The notes: a model not told the origin generated them from the letters alone. A DNA stretch of 64,000 nt from Chitinophaga sp. S165 (GCF_003182155.1 NZ_QGTG01000001.1:1546991-1610990), one strand, 5' to 3'. Positions 17,263 to 27,105 are shown, numbered from the stretch's first letter. A program made the numbers and translations.

Positions 17263-17433
17263 GGAACGTAGTAACAGCGACAAGCATCGCACGGGAAAGA
17301 GAAAACAAATTGTGATCAATTAGTAAATCAAAAATATCTGAATGCAGGAAAATAATCGGGAGTGTAGTAACAGCTGCAAACATCTCCCGGGGAAAGAAAA
17401 ACAAATTTTAATCAATTAGCAAATCAACAATAC
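17263..17433 (+). repeat. Imperfect direct repeat of about 75 bp forming the fabF leader
   Basis: Copy 1 (17263-17337) and copy 2 (17358-17433) align over their whole length, sharing GTAGTAACAGC, CGGGAAAG/CGGGGAAAG, AAAACAAATT and ATCAATTAG-AAATCAA. Copy 2 ends exactly at the fabF ATG. Copy 1 is followed by a similar ATGCAGG. This looks like a local duplication of the gene start region. Confidence 0.8.
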
Positions 17434-18687
17434 ATGCAAACATTAAAAAGAGCAGTAATTACCGGTTTAGGCGCACTGACACCTATTGGTAATAACGTAA
17501 CTGATTTCTGGAATAATCTGGTAGCAGGTAAAAGCGGAGCTGCGCGTATAACGAAGTTCAATCCGGACCCTTTCAGAACACAGTTTGCCGGTGAACTAAA
17601 AGACTATGATCCGGCGAAACTGCTGGACCGCAATGATATACGTAAGACCGATCCATTCACACAATATGCACTGGTTGCTGCGCAACAGGCAGTGACAGAT
17701 TCAGGGCTGGATTTCTCCAAAATGGACCCGTTCGACAGTGGAGTGATCTGGGGATCTGGTCAGGGCGGTATGCAGACATTTGAAGAGCAGGTAAAAGAAT
17801 ATACTGTTGGTAATTATGTACCACGTTTCAATCCTTTTTTTGTACCTAAACTGATCGCCAATATGGCATCGGGCATGATCTCTATCAGGTTTGGACTAAT
17901 GGGTATCAACTATACGACAGTTTCCGCCTGCTCCACTTCCAATACAGCCATTATGGATGCATTAAACTACATCAGGCTGGGCAAAGCGAAAGTGATCATT
18001 ACCGGTGGATCTGAAGCACCGATCACGGAAGCCTCTGTAGGTGGCTTCTGCGCTATGAAGGCGATGTCTACCCGTAATGATGATCCGGCAACAGCGTCAA
18101 GGCCATTTGATACGGAAAGGGATGGTTTTGTGATGGGAGAAGGTGCGGGCGCCCTGGTAGTAGAAGAGTATGAACATGCGGTAGCCAGAGGCGCGCATAT
18201 CTATGCAGAACTGGTAGGTGCATCCATGACGGCAGATGCGTATCATATGACGGCGACACATCCAGAAGGATTGGGCGCATTAACGGCTATGAGGAAGGCA
18301 TTGGAAGATGCGGAGCTTACTCCGGCTGATGTGGATTATTTAAATGTGCATGCTACCTCTACTCCGGTAGGCGATTTAAGTGAGCTGGCAGCTATAAGGG
18401 CACTGTTCGGAGATGCACCGGAACATCTGTCAATCAGCGCTACCAAGTCCATGACAGGCCACTTATTGGGAGCCGCAGGCGCTATAGAAGCGATTGCCGC
18501 TATCAAGAGCATCAACAACGGCATTATTCCTCCAACTATCAATACGACGAACCTGGACCCAGCTATTCCGGCCGGCTTACAGATCGTACTCGGCAAAGCC
18601 ATAGAGAAGAAGGTACGTGTGGCGATGAGTAATACCTTTGGGTTCGGCGGACATAACGGTATTGTGGTGTTCAGGGAAATGAAATAA
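17434..18687 (+). CDS. fabF: Beta-ketoacyl-ACP synthase II
   Basis: 417 residues, the usual length. The thiolase-fold condensing-enzyme triad is intact: Cys166 in VSACSTSN, His306 in NVHATSTPVGD and His343 in KSMTGHLLGAAGA, with Lys338 nearby. The glycine-rich end NTFGFGGHNG is present. The enzyme elongates acyl-ACP with malonyl-ACP in fatty acid synthesis. It stands alone here, without acpP, fabD or fabG, so it may be a second, specialised copy. Its leader is a partial duplication. It is convergent with the DUF3820 gene 12 bp away. Confidence 0.95.
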   Translation: MQTLKRAVITGLGALTPIGNNVTDFWNNLVAGKSGAARITKFNPDPFRTQFAGELKDYDPAKLLDRNDIRKTDPFTQYALVAAQQAVTDSGLDFSKMDPFDSGVIWGSGQGGMQTFEEQVKEYTVGNYVPRFNPFFVPKLIANMASGMISIRFGLMGINYTTVSACSTSNTAIMDALNYIRLGKAKVIITGGSEAPITEASVGGFCAMKAMSTRNDDPATASRPFDTERDGFVMGEGAGALVVEEYEHAVARGAHIYAELVGASMTADAYHMTATHPEGLGALTAMRKALEDAELTPADVDYLNVHATSTPVGDLSELAAIRALFGDAPEHLSISATKSMTGHLLGAAGAIEAIAAIKSINNGIIPPTINTTNLDPAIPAGLQIVLGKAIEKKVRVAMSNTFGFGGHNGIVVFREMK

Positions 18688-18699
18688 TTATGTCCCTAA

Positions 18700-18927
18700 C
18701 TATCTCCCTTTAAGGGGAGTGAGCAGCCCCGTAAGGCCGTTCAGTTTTATTTCATACAGCGTAGCCAGCAGCATCCCCAGCTTGCCTTCCGGAAACCCCT
18801 TACGCTGAAACCATTCCAGGTACGAAACCGGCAGATCACACAGCAATGTATCCTTGTATTTGCCGTACGGCATCTTCATCGTTACCAGCTGGTTAAATAT
18901 TTCCCTGTCAGGTTGAGCAAATTCCAT
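18700..18927 (-). CDS. DUF3820-family small protein
   Basis: 75 residues. The family pattern is plain: MPYGKYKDTLLCDLPVSYLEWF, then GFPEGKLGMLLATLYEIKLNGL and LLTPL. The function of the family is not established; an Exonuclease-RNase-T-associated or nucleic-acid-linked role has been suggested because related segments occur beside nucleases, which cannot be judged here. A -7 element lies 30 bp upstream of the ATG. A small palindrome CTCCCTTTAAGGGGAG around its stop may end both convergent transcripts. Confidence 0.85.
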   Translation of the reverse strand: MEFAQPDREIFNQLVTMKMPYGKYKDTLLCDLPVSYLEWFQRKGFPEGKLGMLLATLYEIKLNGLTGLLTPLKGR

Positions 18928-18956
18928 TAGTGATTGATTTTAAATCGGATTCGTCA

Positions 18957-18964
18957 CAAATATA
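18957..18964 (-). promoter_or_regulatory. -7 element for the DUF3820 gene
   Basis: CAAATATA on the plus strand reads TATATTTG on the minus strand (TAnnTTTG), 30 bp before the ATG. A weak TTTCG lies near the expected -33 distance. Confidence 0.55.
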
Positions 18965-19269
18965 GGACGACAAGTGCCGTGTTGCGAAAAAAAACTACAT
19001 TTTTTTCGTTCTCTAAATCCATACGTCAAATTCATACGTAAGTACCATCATTATTAGAATTATTCTATATCTGTGCACGTAGAGCAGCATTCGTTTTAGG
19101 GACAATATTAAGAGAACAAACATTTATGGACGACTTTAGACTTCTTTAGCGTGAGGTCAACTTTATTATGCTTTCACCTATACTATAATAATGAGTTTTT
19201 TCATTTTGCAGTGTTGTAAACTTTTTGATTAAACATCCCCCCAGAAGAGTGGTTATTTTAGAACTCTCG
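18965..19269. other. AT-rich stretch without a protein gene; possible small RNA
   Basis: The interval between the DUF3820 promoter and a plus-strand terminator has no open frame with coding character. Because the terminator at its end points rightwards and no plus-strand gene precedes it, a short untranslated RNA could be encoded here. I cannot see its start. Confidence 0.35.
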
Positions 19270-19300
19270 GTTACAGCCCTTAGTGGCTGTAACTTTTTTT
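19270..19300 (+). terminator. Rho-independent terminator with no upstream gene
   Basis: GTTACAGCC-CTTAGT-GGCTGTAAC followed by seven T residues: a textbook plus-strand terminator. On the minus strand the hairpin has no T tract, so it does not serve the convergent 407-aa gene well. Confidence 0.8.
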
Positions 19301-19314
19301 ATGTCTGTCAGGTA

Positions 19315-20538
19315 CTATAACCAACCCCGTTCTTTCCACGATGTAATCGTCTTTCCGGGAACACCGCATTCTTTCAGCACGTCTTCAAAGTCTTCCATTT
19401 CCACTCCCCAGTCAACTGCATACGCTGCAAATTCCTCTCCTACAGGAAGCCTCCCGAATAGCTTTTCTGATGTAAGTATATGCGCTACTTTACGCAATAG
19501 CAGGCTGCCCATTTCCCATTTCTCTTCTTTGCTGATGATCTTCATCAGTTGGATAAAAGGACGTTCAAACTTCTCACGTCTGATATCGAGATAGGCATGA
19601 TCCAGCTCGGTTGCCAGGAAGATCAGATCAAAGATATCTTCGTCAGGATGTTGTTTAGAGATCTTCTTTGTGAATGCGACTGAACGGGGGGATAATGAAG
19701 GGATGTAAACATCTGCATAGTGGTAACTCAACTCAAGTAATGATACAGGCGTTTCTACCTCCTGTTCTTCCAGTGCATCAGCAACAGCGACGGCCATATT
19801 CTCTGCAACAGTGGCCATCAGGGTTTGTATATTCAGTTTTTCGTCAGGTCTTGCATAAGCCAGCTCGCTTTCACCTGATTCATGAACCGTCCTGATCTCG
19901 TCCAGGATGCCATCATTCGTGTATGTATAGACGTTCTCGTATTTGAATTCACCTTCACCGGGTGCTATACCGAGACAATAGGCTTTTTCAATACGGCCTT
20001 CGGTAAACTCATATTTTTCTATGTTACAGAAGAGTGAATGTTCGTAGCTCATGATGCTTTCAATCATCTCATCTGTGCTCATCTCAATGTAGTCTTCTCC
20101 CACTCCTCTCCCATTGACTGTTAGCGACTGATAGGCCACTTTCCGTCCGTTCGTATCAAACTGGACCCTTTTGATGCCTGAGGGGATTTTTGTAACCGTA
20201 TTATATTCCACATATTCGACCCATTCTTTATCATAGGAGTAATATCCTTCCCAGAACACGTTGTTAATGGCATGACCATAAGAAGTGAAACAAGGTAATC
20301 CGTCGGCGGCAAAACCATAAAAGTGATAGTCGCCGATTTCCCTGACCGCGGCTACAGGAAACAGTTTTTCTTCGGGTTGCATAAAAGCGGGTGTGCCATA
20401 GTCTTCGAGGTCATAGCGGAAGCCTGGGATGTATTTTTCGGAGGTGACGTTGGTTTTATATTCCTGTAAGCGATCAAACTCGTGAAATGCCTGTTTCCAT
20501 CGGGATAGTAGGTTCTGCTTCAGTATTTCCAGGTACAT
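19315..20538 (-). CDS. Hypothetical cytosolic protein, 407 aa
   Basis: No signal peptide or membrane segment. The N-terminal 40 residues are helical, followed by a beta-rich central part with many aromatic residues (for example GYYSYDKEWVEYVEY) resembling repeated short beta hairpins. The C-terminal third (about 265-407) is helical and acidic. I do not recognise a family; single-copy proteins of this sort sometimes act as immunity or structural proteins, but nothing here shows it. It is monocistronic, between a rightward terminator and a bidirectional terminator. Confidence 0.75.
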   Translation of the reverse strand: MYLEILKQNLLSRWKQAFHEFDRLQEYKTNVTSEKYIPGFRYDLEDYGTPAFMQPEEKLFPVAAVREIGDYHFYGFAADGLPCFTSYGHAINNVFWEGYYSYDKEWVEYVEYNTVTKIPSGIKRVQFDTNGRKVAYQSLTVNGRGVGEDYIEMSTDEMIESIMSYEHSLFCNIEKYEFTEGRIEKAYCLGIAPGEGEFKYENVYTYTNDGILDEIRTVHESGESELAYARPDEKLNIQTLMATVAENMAVAVADALEEQEVETPVSLLELSYHYADVYIPSLSPRSVAFTKKISKQHPDEDIFDLIFLATELDHAYLDIRREKFERPFIQLMKIISKEEKWEMGSLLLRKVAHILTSEKLFGRLPVGEEFAAYAVDWGVEMEDFEDVLKECGVPGKTITSWKERGWL

Positions 20539-20618
20539 TCTTCTACATTTTGATTAAAAATAATATTTTAAACTAAAAGATGCTACTTGATTTGTTCAAT
20601 TGGTTTACAGGATATTAT

Positions 20619-20657
20619 AAAGCCCGCCAAAAAGCGAAGGCGCTTCCGGCGGGCTTT
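20619..20657 (-). terminator. Strong hairpin terminator behind the SusC-SusD-DUF3823 operon
   Basis: AAAGCCCGCC pairs with GGCGGGCTTT, enclosing an inner AAGCG-AAGG-CGCTT hairpin. It lies 23 bp past the DUF3823 stop and is symmetric enough to work on both strands. Confidence 0.85.
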
Positions 20658-20680
20658 ACAGGAGTAATTATGAGTCCTAT

Positions 20681-21358
20681 CTATTCAATCTTAATTGGTT
20701 GTGTGTAGATCCGCTCTGCCACACCTGCTGTTTTAACGCCTATACGGACGTAAAAAAATGATTGTCCTGTCAAGGCAGCAGGAATGGTCACATTGATCGT
20801 AACAGGACCTGTAATGTCTCCTATTGCATCAGCACTGAGGGTTGTGGAGCCGAGGTTATTCACGGCATCTACGATATTCGTTTTTGCCAGGTAGAGCGAT
20901 GCAGATTCCAGGGGCTGGGAGGCATTCACTCTTTCTATAGAAAACGTAGCTGTCACTCCAGTTCCTGCTTTAGCTGCAGTAGCGTTCTTTATGATGAAAT
21001 AGGGTTGTACAGGAACCTCTACTACCGTGTTGCCGTTCACAGTGATATCGATAGAGTCGGTGTTGTTGATCCAGGGACCATTTCCCGGCAGCCGTACCAA
21101 TTTATAATTGCCGTCGAACAATGAGGCGGAGAAACTTCCATCCTGCCCTACGTGCACCGGAATTTTAGTGAACAACTGAAAGCCACGTTGCCAGAGCTCC
21201 AGTTGTACACCGTTGGAGCGGACGCCCACTGCTTCTTTGTTATAGACCACCGTACCGGAAAGTGTAGACGATGGTTTTTCGAAGTTATCCTTTTTACATC
21301 CGGTCACGAGCATGCATAATAACATGGCGATGAAAGCGGATGATAGTATCTTATTCAT
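20681..21358 (-). CDS. DUF3823-family lipoprotein (SusD-associated)
   Basis: 225 residues. Lipoprotein signal with VTGC and Cys21, so lipid-anchored, probably on the outer membrane. The body is two beta-sandwich-like domains: about 30-120 with a carboxypeptidase-regulatory-like phrase (SGTVVYNKEAV, GSFSASLFDGNYKLVRLPG) and about 120-225. Proteins of this family follow SusD in many Bacteroidota glycan uptake units and probably help bind the glycan at the cell surface. It is 18 bp after the susD-like gene and is the last gene of the operon. Confidence 0.88.
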   Translation of the reverse strand: MNKILSSAFIAMLLCMLVTGCKKDNFEKPSSTLSGTVVYNKEAVGVRSNGVQLELWQRGFQLFTKIPVHVGQDGSFSASLFDGNYKLVRLPGNGPWINNTDSIDITVNGNTVVEVPVQPYFIIKNATAAKAGTGVTATFSIERVNASQPLESASLYLAKTNIVDAVNNLGSTTLSADAIGDITGPVTINVTIPAALTGQSFFYVRIGVKTAGVAERIYTQPIKIE

Positions 21359-21376
21359 ATCGTGTGTATTAACGGG

Positions 21377-23266
21377 TTAATGAAAAGGATTTCTGATGAT
21401 CTTCGGGTTGTTGTTCAACACTGCCTGGTTAATAGCCGTGTAGTAATTACCCAGCTGGAAAAAACGTGGTGCTCTGAAGCGCGGCGCGATCATCTTTACA
21501 AAAACATATTTGCCATCGCGATTAACATCTCCGGGGCGTATTACACGATAAGGATACAATGCGTAGATCATTGCATCGGGGCTTGATGCATTTCCATTCC
21601 AGACCTTATCGGCGATTCGCCAGCGTTTCAGGTCCCATAAGCGATGATCTTCAAACGCCAGTTCTACCCTGCGTTCATTCCTGATCCGGTCTATGGTTAA
21701 TGTGGTAAGGCTATTAGCACCGAAGCCGGCTCTTTCACGCAGTGCGTTGATATAAAGCAGCGCATCACCTGTCTGTCCGAGCTCGAAAGCTGCTTCTCCT
21801 GCATTCAGGTATATTTCTCCCAAACGGAACCATACCCACCAGATATCACTTTGTATACCGCGGGTACTTGTTTTATCGTTCGGGTCGATGAATTTTCTTA
21901 TATAAAATCCGGTGTTCGATACTTCCATTATGGACCGGTGGGGACCTGAAGAAGCAGTCAGTAATCTACCGTCGCTATACGTCGTACCGAGATCGCTGCC
22001 TTCTATCACATCGTATGCATTGCGCCCGCCGTTCCATACCATGACGCCTGCCTGTATTGACACTGTCAGCCCTTTGAAGGAAGCGCCGGGATAGATGATC
22101 GTGCCATACAAACGTGCGTCTTTATTAGCGAAGATAGCAGCAGGATTATCGTAGTAGATATAATCGGTGTTGTCGGGCGTACGTGTTTTCAGGGCGCCGT
22201 TTGATCCGTCGAGGTATTCAAAACTTTCCACCAGGTTTAGCGAAGGGACAACGGAAGAGGAACCGAGGTTATCTTCCCTGATGCCACGCGCGATATTATC
22301 GTAAGAGAACCAGTGCCTGCGTGTAGGGTACAGGAAGTCTTTTACGAAGATCACTTCACGGTTTGTCGCTTTTTTGGTAACTGCTTCGTAGAAGTTCTCA
22401 CCCGGGTCAGGATTGTTCCTGTACAAGGCGTATGGACCACTGTTGATGATCTCTTTCGAAGCATCGAGTGCTTTCTGGTAATAAGCATTCGCCATATCAG
22501 CAGGTATACCTACTTCACCTCCGGGTGTTGTAATAGGCACCGGCATCAGATTGTTATATTTTGCAATGGAGCCTGCATATAACATTGCACGGCTTTTCAG
22601 TGCCAATGCGGTATACTTATTTGCCCGGCTATTGCTACCCGCATTACCCAGCTGGTCTTTGATGGCATCTACTTCCGACCCGATGAAGTCATAGATCTCC
22701 GATTCCTTTGCACGTGGTTGTTGCAGATCGGCCACGTTACCTGAATAGTCATAGATGAGTTGTTTCGTTACCAATGGTACCCCTCCCATTCTCTTCACCA
22801 GGTTGAAGTAGTTGAGGGCACGCAGGAAACGCAGCTCGGCGGAATACTGTTTCTTTGCTTCGTCCGGCAGGCTGATGCCGTACTTCTCAATATTCTCCAG
22901 GGCCAGATTTATATCGCGGATGTAGGTATAGTTCCACAGATACCAGCTACCGAAACCATAGGAAGTAATATTGTTACGTCCATCTTCATTAGATTGTCCG
23001 CTCCACATGGCTTCATCATAATTGGCCATATTTCGCCACTGGAATAATCTGCCATCAGCGCCGTCGTTGTTCACATCGGTCAGTCCTGATTCGGCAGGGA
23101 TCCTGTCGTAGAAATTGGCAAGTAAAGCGGTGATCTGTTTAGGGTCATTCCATACCTGTTCGTCAGATAAGATAGTACGTGGTTCCCTGTCCAGCCAGTC
23201 TTTCATACAGCCTGTCAGTAACAGGAAGCTGCCGGTGATGAGGGAAAGTATATATAGTCGTTTCAT
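21377..23266 (-). CDS. SusD/RagB-family glycan-binding lipoprotein
   Basis: 629 residues. The lipoprotein signal ends at LTGC with Cys20, followed by DWLDREP, typical of SusD. The TPR-like helical body is visible (SAELRFLRALNYFNLVKRMGGVPLV), as is the C-terminal family block (WWVWFRLGEIYLNAGEAAFELG, INALRERAG, IRNERRVELAFEDHRLWDLKRWR). SusD lipoproteins cap the SusC channel at the outer surface and capture the substrate. Its partner gene starts 19 bp upstream. The substrate is unknown; no glycoside hydrolase lies in this operon. Confidence 0.96.
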   Translation of the reverse strand: MKRLYILSLITGSFLLLTGCMKDWLDREPRTILSDEQVWNDPKQITALLANFYDRIPAESGLTDVNNDGADGRLFQWRNMANYDEAMWSGQSNEDGRNNITSYGFGSWYLWNYTYIRDINLALENIEKYGISLPDEAKKQYSAELRFLRALNYFNLVKRMGGVPLVTKQLIYDYSGNVADLQQPRAKESEIYDFIGSEVDAIKDQLGNAGSNSRANKYTALALKSRAMLYAGSIAKYNNLMPVPITTPGGEVGIPADMANAYYQKALDASKEIINSGPYALYRNNPDPGENFYEAVTKKATNREVIFVKDFLYPTRRHWFSYDNIARGIREDNLGSSSVVPSLNLVESFEYLDGSNGALKTRTPDNTDYIYYDNPAAIFANKDARLYGTIIYPGASFKGLTVSIQAGVMVWNGGRNAYDVIEGSDLGTTYSDGRLLTASSGPHRSIMEVSNTGFYIRKFIDPNDKTSTRGIQSDIWWVWFRLGEIYLNAGEAAFELGQTGDALLYINALRERAGFGANSLTTLTIDRIRNERRVELAFEDHRLWDLKRWRIADKVWNGNASSPDAMIYALYPYRVIRPGDVNRDGKYVFVKMIAPRFRAPRFFQLGNYYTAINQAVLNNNPKIIRNPFH

Positions 23267-23285
23267 AAAATAACATTAAGGAGCG

Positions 23286-26200
23286 TTAGAAGGATACGTT
23301 AAAACCAAAGTTGTACAGGCGTTGCTGCGGGTATACCAATCCGTTGGTGGAACTGATCTCGGGGTCTATTTCGTATTCTTTCACATTGTCCAGCGAGAAG
23401 AGGTTCGTCCCATTTACATACACACGCAGTCCGGCGAGACCGGCACGTTTAACGAGATCGCGGGAGAAGTTGTAGCCTAATTCCAAGTTCTTCAACCGGA
23501 TATAGCGTACGTTCGTGATCCAGAAATCGTTTACAGCGTAGTTCACGTGTGTGGTGTTATCTTTTCTGATAGCAGGGTACTTGCCGCTGATCCAACGGCT
23601 GGAAGGATTGTAAGGGTCCTCTCTATGCCAGCGGTCGGTCAGCATGTATGCGGGCGACGAACCATTGTTCTGAAATGGATAACGCAGTTCCCAGTCGCGC
23701 AGGAAGGATTGCATGGTAGCACCTGCAAAGTCGAAACGCAGCGTGATACCTTTCCAGGCGACACTGCCATTGATGCCGAAGCTCACGTAAGGTTGTGCGC
23801 CTTGTGCGTAACCGATAGGGCGCTGGTCAAGGCCGTTGATGATCTTATCTCCGTTAACGTCTTCATATTGAAAGTCGCCAGGCAGTTCTGTACGGTTACC
23901 CTGCCCATCATTATCGACGCCGTAGGTTTTGATCTGTTCTTCAGATTCAAAGCGGCCAATTACATGATAACCCCAGGTTACGTTTGACCAGCGGTCTTCG
24001 ATCGAGTTACGGTATTGGTCCCAGGCATTTCCGAAGCGGGGTTTGTAAGTACTAACAGACCTGAGGCGAGCATAGGTAGCATTCACTGCTAAAGAGTAAT
24101 TTACTTTACCAGTTTGCCCCGTATACGCGACCATACCTTCAATACCACGTGTAGCATCGGCATTCAGGTTAGCGTTGGGTAAAGAATATCCTACTTCGCT
24201 GGGCAGTAATACATCATAGCGTGCAGCAGGCAGTCCGGAGCGGCGGCGTTCGAACACGTCGACCTGTCCGGTGATGCGATTATTCCATACGGTGAAATCA
24301 ATACCGGCATTGATGGTCTTGTTTTTCACCCAGGACAATTCTGTTACTGGCAATCCGCGGGGACGGAGACCGATGGCATAACTACCGTTCAATACAGCAC
24401 CTCCCTGGTTGAAATTATATCCCGAGAGGTAATCAAACGCATTAGGGGGATTTCCGTTCGAGAAACCGATCTCACTACCGGTCTCGCCATAGGAAGCTCT
24501 TAGTTTCAGGTCGTTCAGCGCATTGCCGAAACGGCCTTTCAGCCAGGGTTCTTCTGACAGTCTCCAACCCAATGATACACCGGGGAAGATGCCCCAGCGT
24601 TTACCACGGGCGTACAGATAGGAACCATCATACCGGCCGAGTACTTCCAGCAGATATTTTGACTTATAATCGTAGTTAATCCTTCCGATATAACCTGCAC
24701 GTGCTTCCAGTGACCATTCGTCAGACAGATAGTCCTGTTCTACGAGGTACTGCGTTGGTACGTAGTTGTTCGAAGGAATGGTATGTACGACATAGTAAGA
24801 GTTATCGTAGTCGGACAGCTCATACGCGGCAACGGCGGATATGTTGTGCGAACCGAATTTCCGGTTGAAGTTTAGCTGGAATTGTGCATAGCGGGAGATC
24901 ACATTTCTTTTGTGCCGTTCCCTCCACGGGTTCTGATTACCGAAACCGGGTTCGGTGTAGTAGTTATCGTTTACGGGATCATAGCGGTATGCGTTCCAGG
25001 TGTATTCGAAACCGTCAAATTCTTCGTTGAGGAAGTTATAGGAGTATACACCTTTCATACTGAGGCCAAAGCCAAAGTCGTACTGTGCGTTGAGGTTGAC
25101 GTTCATACCTCTCCACCATTCGTCAACATAGCCTGTGACGTCGTCTCTGTAGGTGACAGGATTTACGTTAACGTTGTGCGTCTGATGAATGTAGTTTGGA
25201 TTATCGTTCGCGTATGGGCTTTCTGTGGGCCACATACTGAAGATACTGAGGAACGGGTTGAAGTAATCGTCCAGACCCGGTACACCTACCTGATGTCTTT
25301 TTTCCAGTCTGCCGCTGATCTGTGTTCCTACCTTTAATCCTTTTGCCAGGCTGGTTTCCAGGTTTGCCTGCAAGTTGGTACGTTCGAAGCTGAAGTCTTT
25401 GACCACGGCGTCCTGTTTCAGGCGGCTGACAGACATGTAATAGCTGGAGCGTTGCGAACCACCAGAAGCGTTGGCGCTAATGTAGTACTGCGGTACATTT
25501 GGGCGGAGTACTTCTTTATAGTAGTCGTAACTTTTGTATCCTTTTTCTGTGCCGGCTTCCCATTTAGATAGTTCTGTGGGGCTATAGAGCAGAGATGGGT
25601 CGCGTCCCAGGTTTTGTTCTGATTCGAGTAAAGCGCGGACGTATTGTCCGGCATTAGCGGGATAAGGATAGCGGGTGAAGTTCTGGAAACCGTAATACCC
25701 GGAAAGGTTGATACTGGGTTGTTCATTCTTACGGCCTTTCTTGGTGGTAACAAGTACTACGCCGTTACTGGCTCTTAGTCCGTAGATAGAGGCGGAGGCA
25801 TCTTTCAGGATGGTGATATTTTCGATATCGTCCAGTCCGAGGTTATTGAAGATGTCTTGTCCGGAGCCGGTAGTGAAACCGAAGGCGGTCGGAGTGGTAC
25901 TACCGGTATAGGGCACACCATCGATGACGAAAAGCGGGTTACCGAGGTTACGGATCTGGATATTGGTACCGTTACCTGGCCGGGAGTCGGTAGCGCGGGC
26001 CGTAATACCGGGCATTTTTCCCACCAAAGCAGCCGATGTGGTAGTTGATGGCGTTCGCACCAGATCATCCGATTTAAGGGTGCTTACGGCCCCTGTAACG
26101 GACGCCTTTCTCTGGACACCATATCCTACTACGACGATGTCGGTAAGGTTGCTGGCTTGTGATGTGACTGTCACCTGTAACCTGGTTTGAGTTCCAAGTA

Positions 26201-26453
26201 GTACTTCTTTGGTCTGGAAGCCTACGATGCTGACAAAAATTGTTGTGCCGGGCGTGGCTTGAATGGTAAATGAGCCGTCATTCTTTGTTACAACTCCTTT
26301 GTTACTGTTCCTTACTGCTACTGTTGCTCCCGGAATGGGGATGCCTGTTGAATCTGTTACGGTACCTGAATAAGTCGTTGGGTTAGCTTGCTGCGAGAAA
26401 CCCTGGGCATAGGTTAATAGCAGCATCGCTAAAAATGCGTAGAGCGTTTTCAT
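23286..26453 (-). CDS. SusC/RagA-family TonB-dependent outer-membrane transporter
   Basis: 1055 residues. Signal peptide (about 1-21, ending FSQQ), then a carboxypeptidase-D regulatory-like domain (about 25-110, SGTVTDSTGIPIPGATV). The plug domain starts near 115 with VVGYGVQRKASVTGAV and contains ASASIYGLRASNGVVLVTTKKG. A 22-strand barrel ends in YNFGFNVSF, the usual terminal aromatic. There is no STN domain, so an ECF sigma/anti-sigma pair is not expected to sense through it. Together with SusD it imports an oligosaccharide or similar large nutrient. It is the first gene of the operon. Confidence 0.97.
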   Translation of the reverse strand: MKTLYAFLAMLLLTYAQGFSQQANPTTYSGTVTDSTGIPIPGATVAVRNSNKGVVTKNDGSFTIQATPGTTIFVSIVGFQTKEVLLGTQTRLQVTVTSQASNLTDIVVVGYGVQRKASVTGAVSTLKSDDLVRTPSTTTSAALVGKMPGITARATDSRPGNGTNIQIRNLGNPLFVIDGVPYTGSTTPTAFGFTTGSGQDIFNNLGLDDIENITILKDASASIYGLRASNGVVLVTTKKGRKNEQPSINLSGYYGFQNFTRYPYPANAGQYVRALLESEQNLGRDPSLLYSPTELSKWEAGTEKGYKSYDYYKEVLRPNVPQYYISANASGGSQRSSYYMSVSRLKQDAVVKDFSFERTNLQANLETSLAKGLKVGTQISGRLEKRHQVGVPGLDDYFNPFLSIFSMWPTESPYANDNPNYIHQTHNVNVNPVTYRDDVTGYVDEWWRGMNVNLNAQYDFGFGLSMKGVYSYNFLNEEFDGFEYTWNAYRYDPVNDNYYTEPGFGNQNPWRERHKRNVISRYAQFQLNFNRKFGSHNISAVAAYELSDYDNSYYVVHTIPSNNYVPTQYLVEQDYLSDEWSLEARAGYIGRINYDYKSKYLLEVLGRYDGSYLYARGKRWGIFPGVSLGWRLSEEPWLKGRFGNALNDLKLRASYGETGSEIGFSNGNPPNAFDYLSGYNFNQGGAVLNGSYAIGLRPRGLPVTELSWVKNKTINAGIDFTVWNNRITGQVDVFERRRSGLPAARYDVLLPSEVGYSLPNANLNADATRGIEGMVAYTGQTGKVNYSLAVNATYARLRSVSTYKPRFGNAWDQYRNSIEDRWSNVTWGYHVIGRFESEEQIKTYGVDNDGQGNRTELPGDFQYEDVNGDKIINGLDQRPIGYAQGAQPYVSFGINGSVAWKGITLRFDFAGATMQSFLRDWELRYPFQNNGSSPAYMLTDRWHREDPYNPSSRWISGKYPAIRKDNTTHVNYAVNDFWITNVRYIRLKNLELGYNFSRDLVKRAGLAGLRVYVNGTNLFSLDNVKEYEIDPEISSTNGLVYPQQRLYNFGFNVSF

Positions 26454-27105
26454 AACGATGGGTTTTAGGTTGTGTTCTGGGTTTTATAAATACACTAGAG
26501 GTCCGGACCGGTCAGTACTCCCGGCGTTTTTCATGCTAACGGTGAAATTCATAGTGAATATAATATAATTGTCATTATTACAGTTATTTATTTTTATTTC
26601 AGGCTGCGATGTTTCGGGATTGGAATTCTATGGGGAATATTCTCTTTCAGTTATGTTGAAGGGCGGAGATATGGGGGAATATTTTTTCACTTGTGCTTTT
26701 CAGGAAGCACAAAATTGGCAGTGTTTCTTTGGTTGGATTTCTATCAGGCTTTTTCAAGCGGATGGGCTTTGGAAGCTTTTATTGAGCGGCATCAATCGTG
26801 TGTCAAAGAAACGAAGGCCCATTTTTTTGCTTCCTGAACCGCTGGCCTTAAAAATAATCCGGGGGGAGAATTGCGATGGCTTCCACTTGGTATCATTGCC
26901 GGGCTATTTTTAGCGTTCCCTTTTTTTAATTGTGATCTTCCTGTTGCATTTCCACTGCGGCAAAATCGGCATAATCGGCAAATCCGGCATAAAGTACGCT
27001 TTAAACCAGCCTTTGATACGACGTTAACACGACGCATCCATGAGAGTAGGTATATTCGCGACGGATGCTAATTCAGCATCTGAGTCTTTAAAATTATGAT
27101 GGCTT
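26454..27105. other. Long intergenic region upstream of the susC-like gene
   Basis: It should hold the susCD promoter on the minus strand and the promoter of the plus-strand gene at 27106. Visible structures are the palindrome GGTCCGGACC (26500-26509), the inverted repeat TTGTGCTT-N6-AAGCACAA (26691-26712), three close copies of a (A)ATCGGCA(T)A-type unit (26964-26991) and GATGCT-AATTC-AGCATC (27064-27080). A 114-codon plus-strand frame starting with TTG shows no protein-like character. Confidence 0.5.

Noticed and set aside
26569-26913. Plus-strand 114-codon frame in the gap upstream of the susC-like gene
   Set aside because: TTG start, no promoter or domain, and an irregular composition; it overlaps inverted repeats and the likely susC control region.
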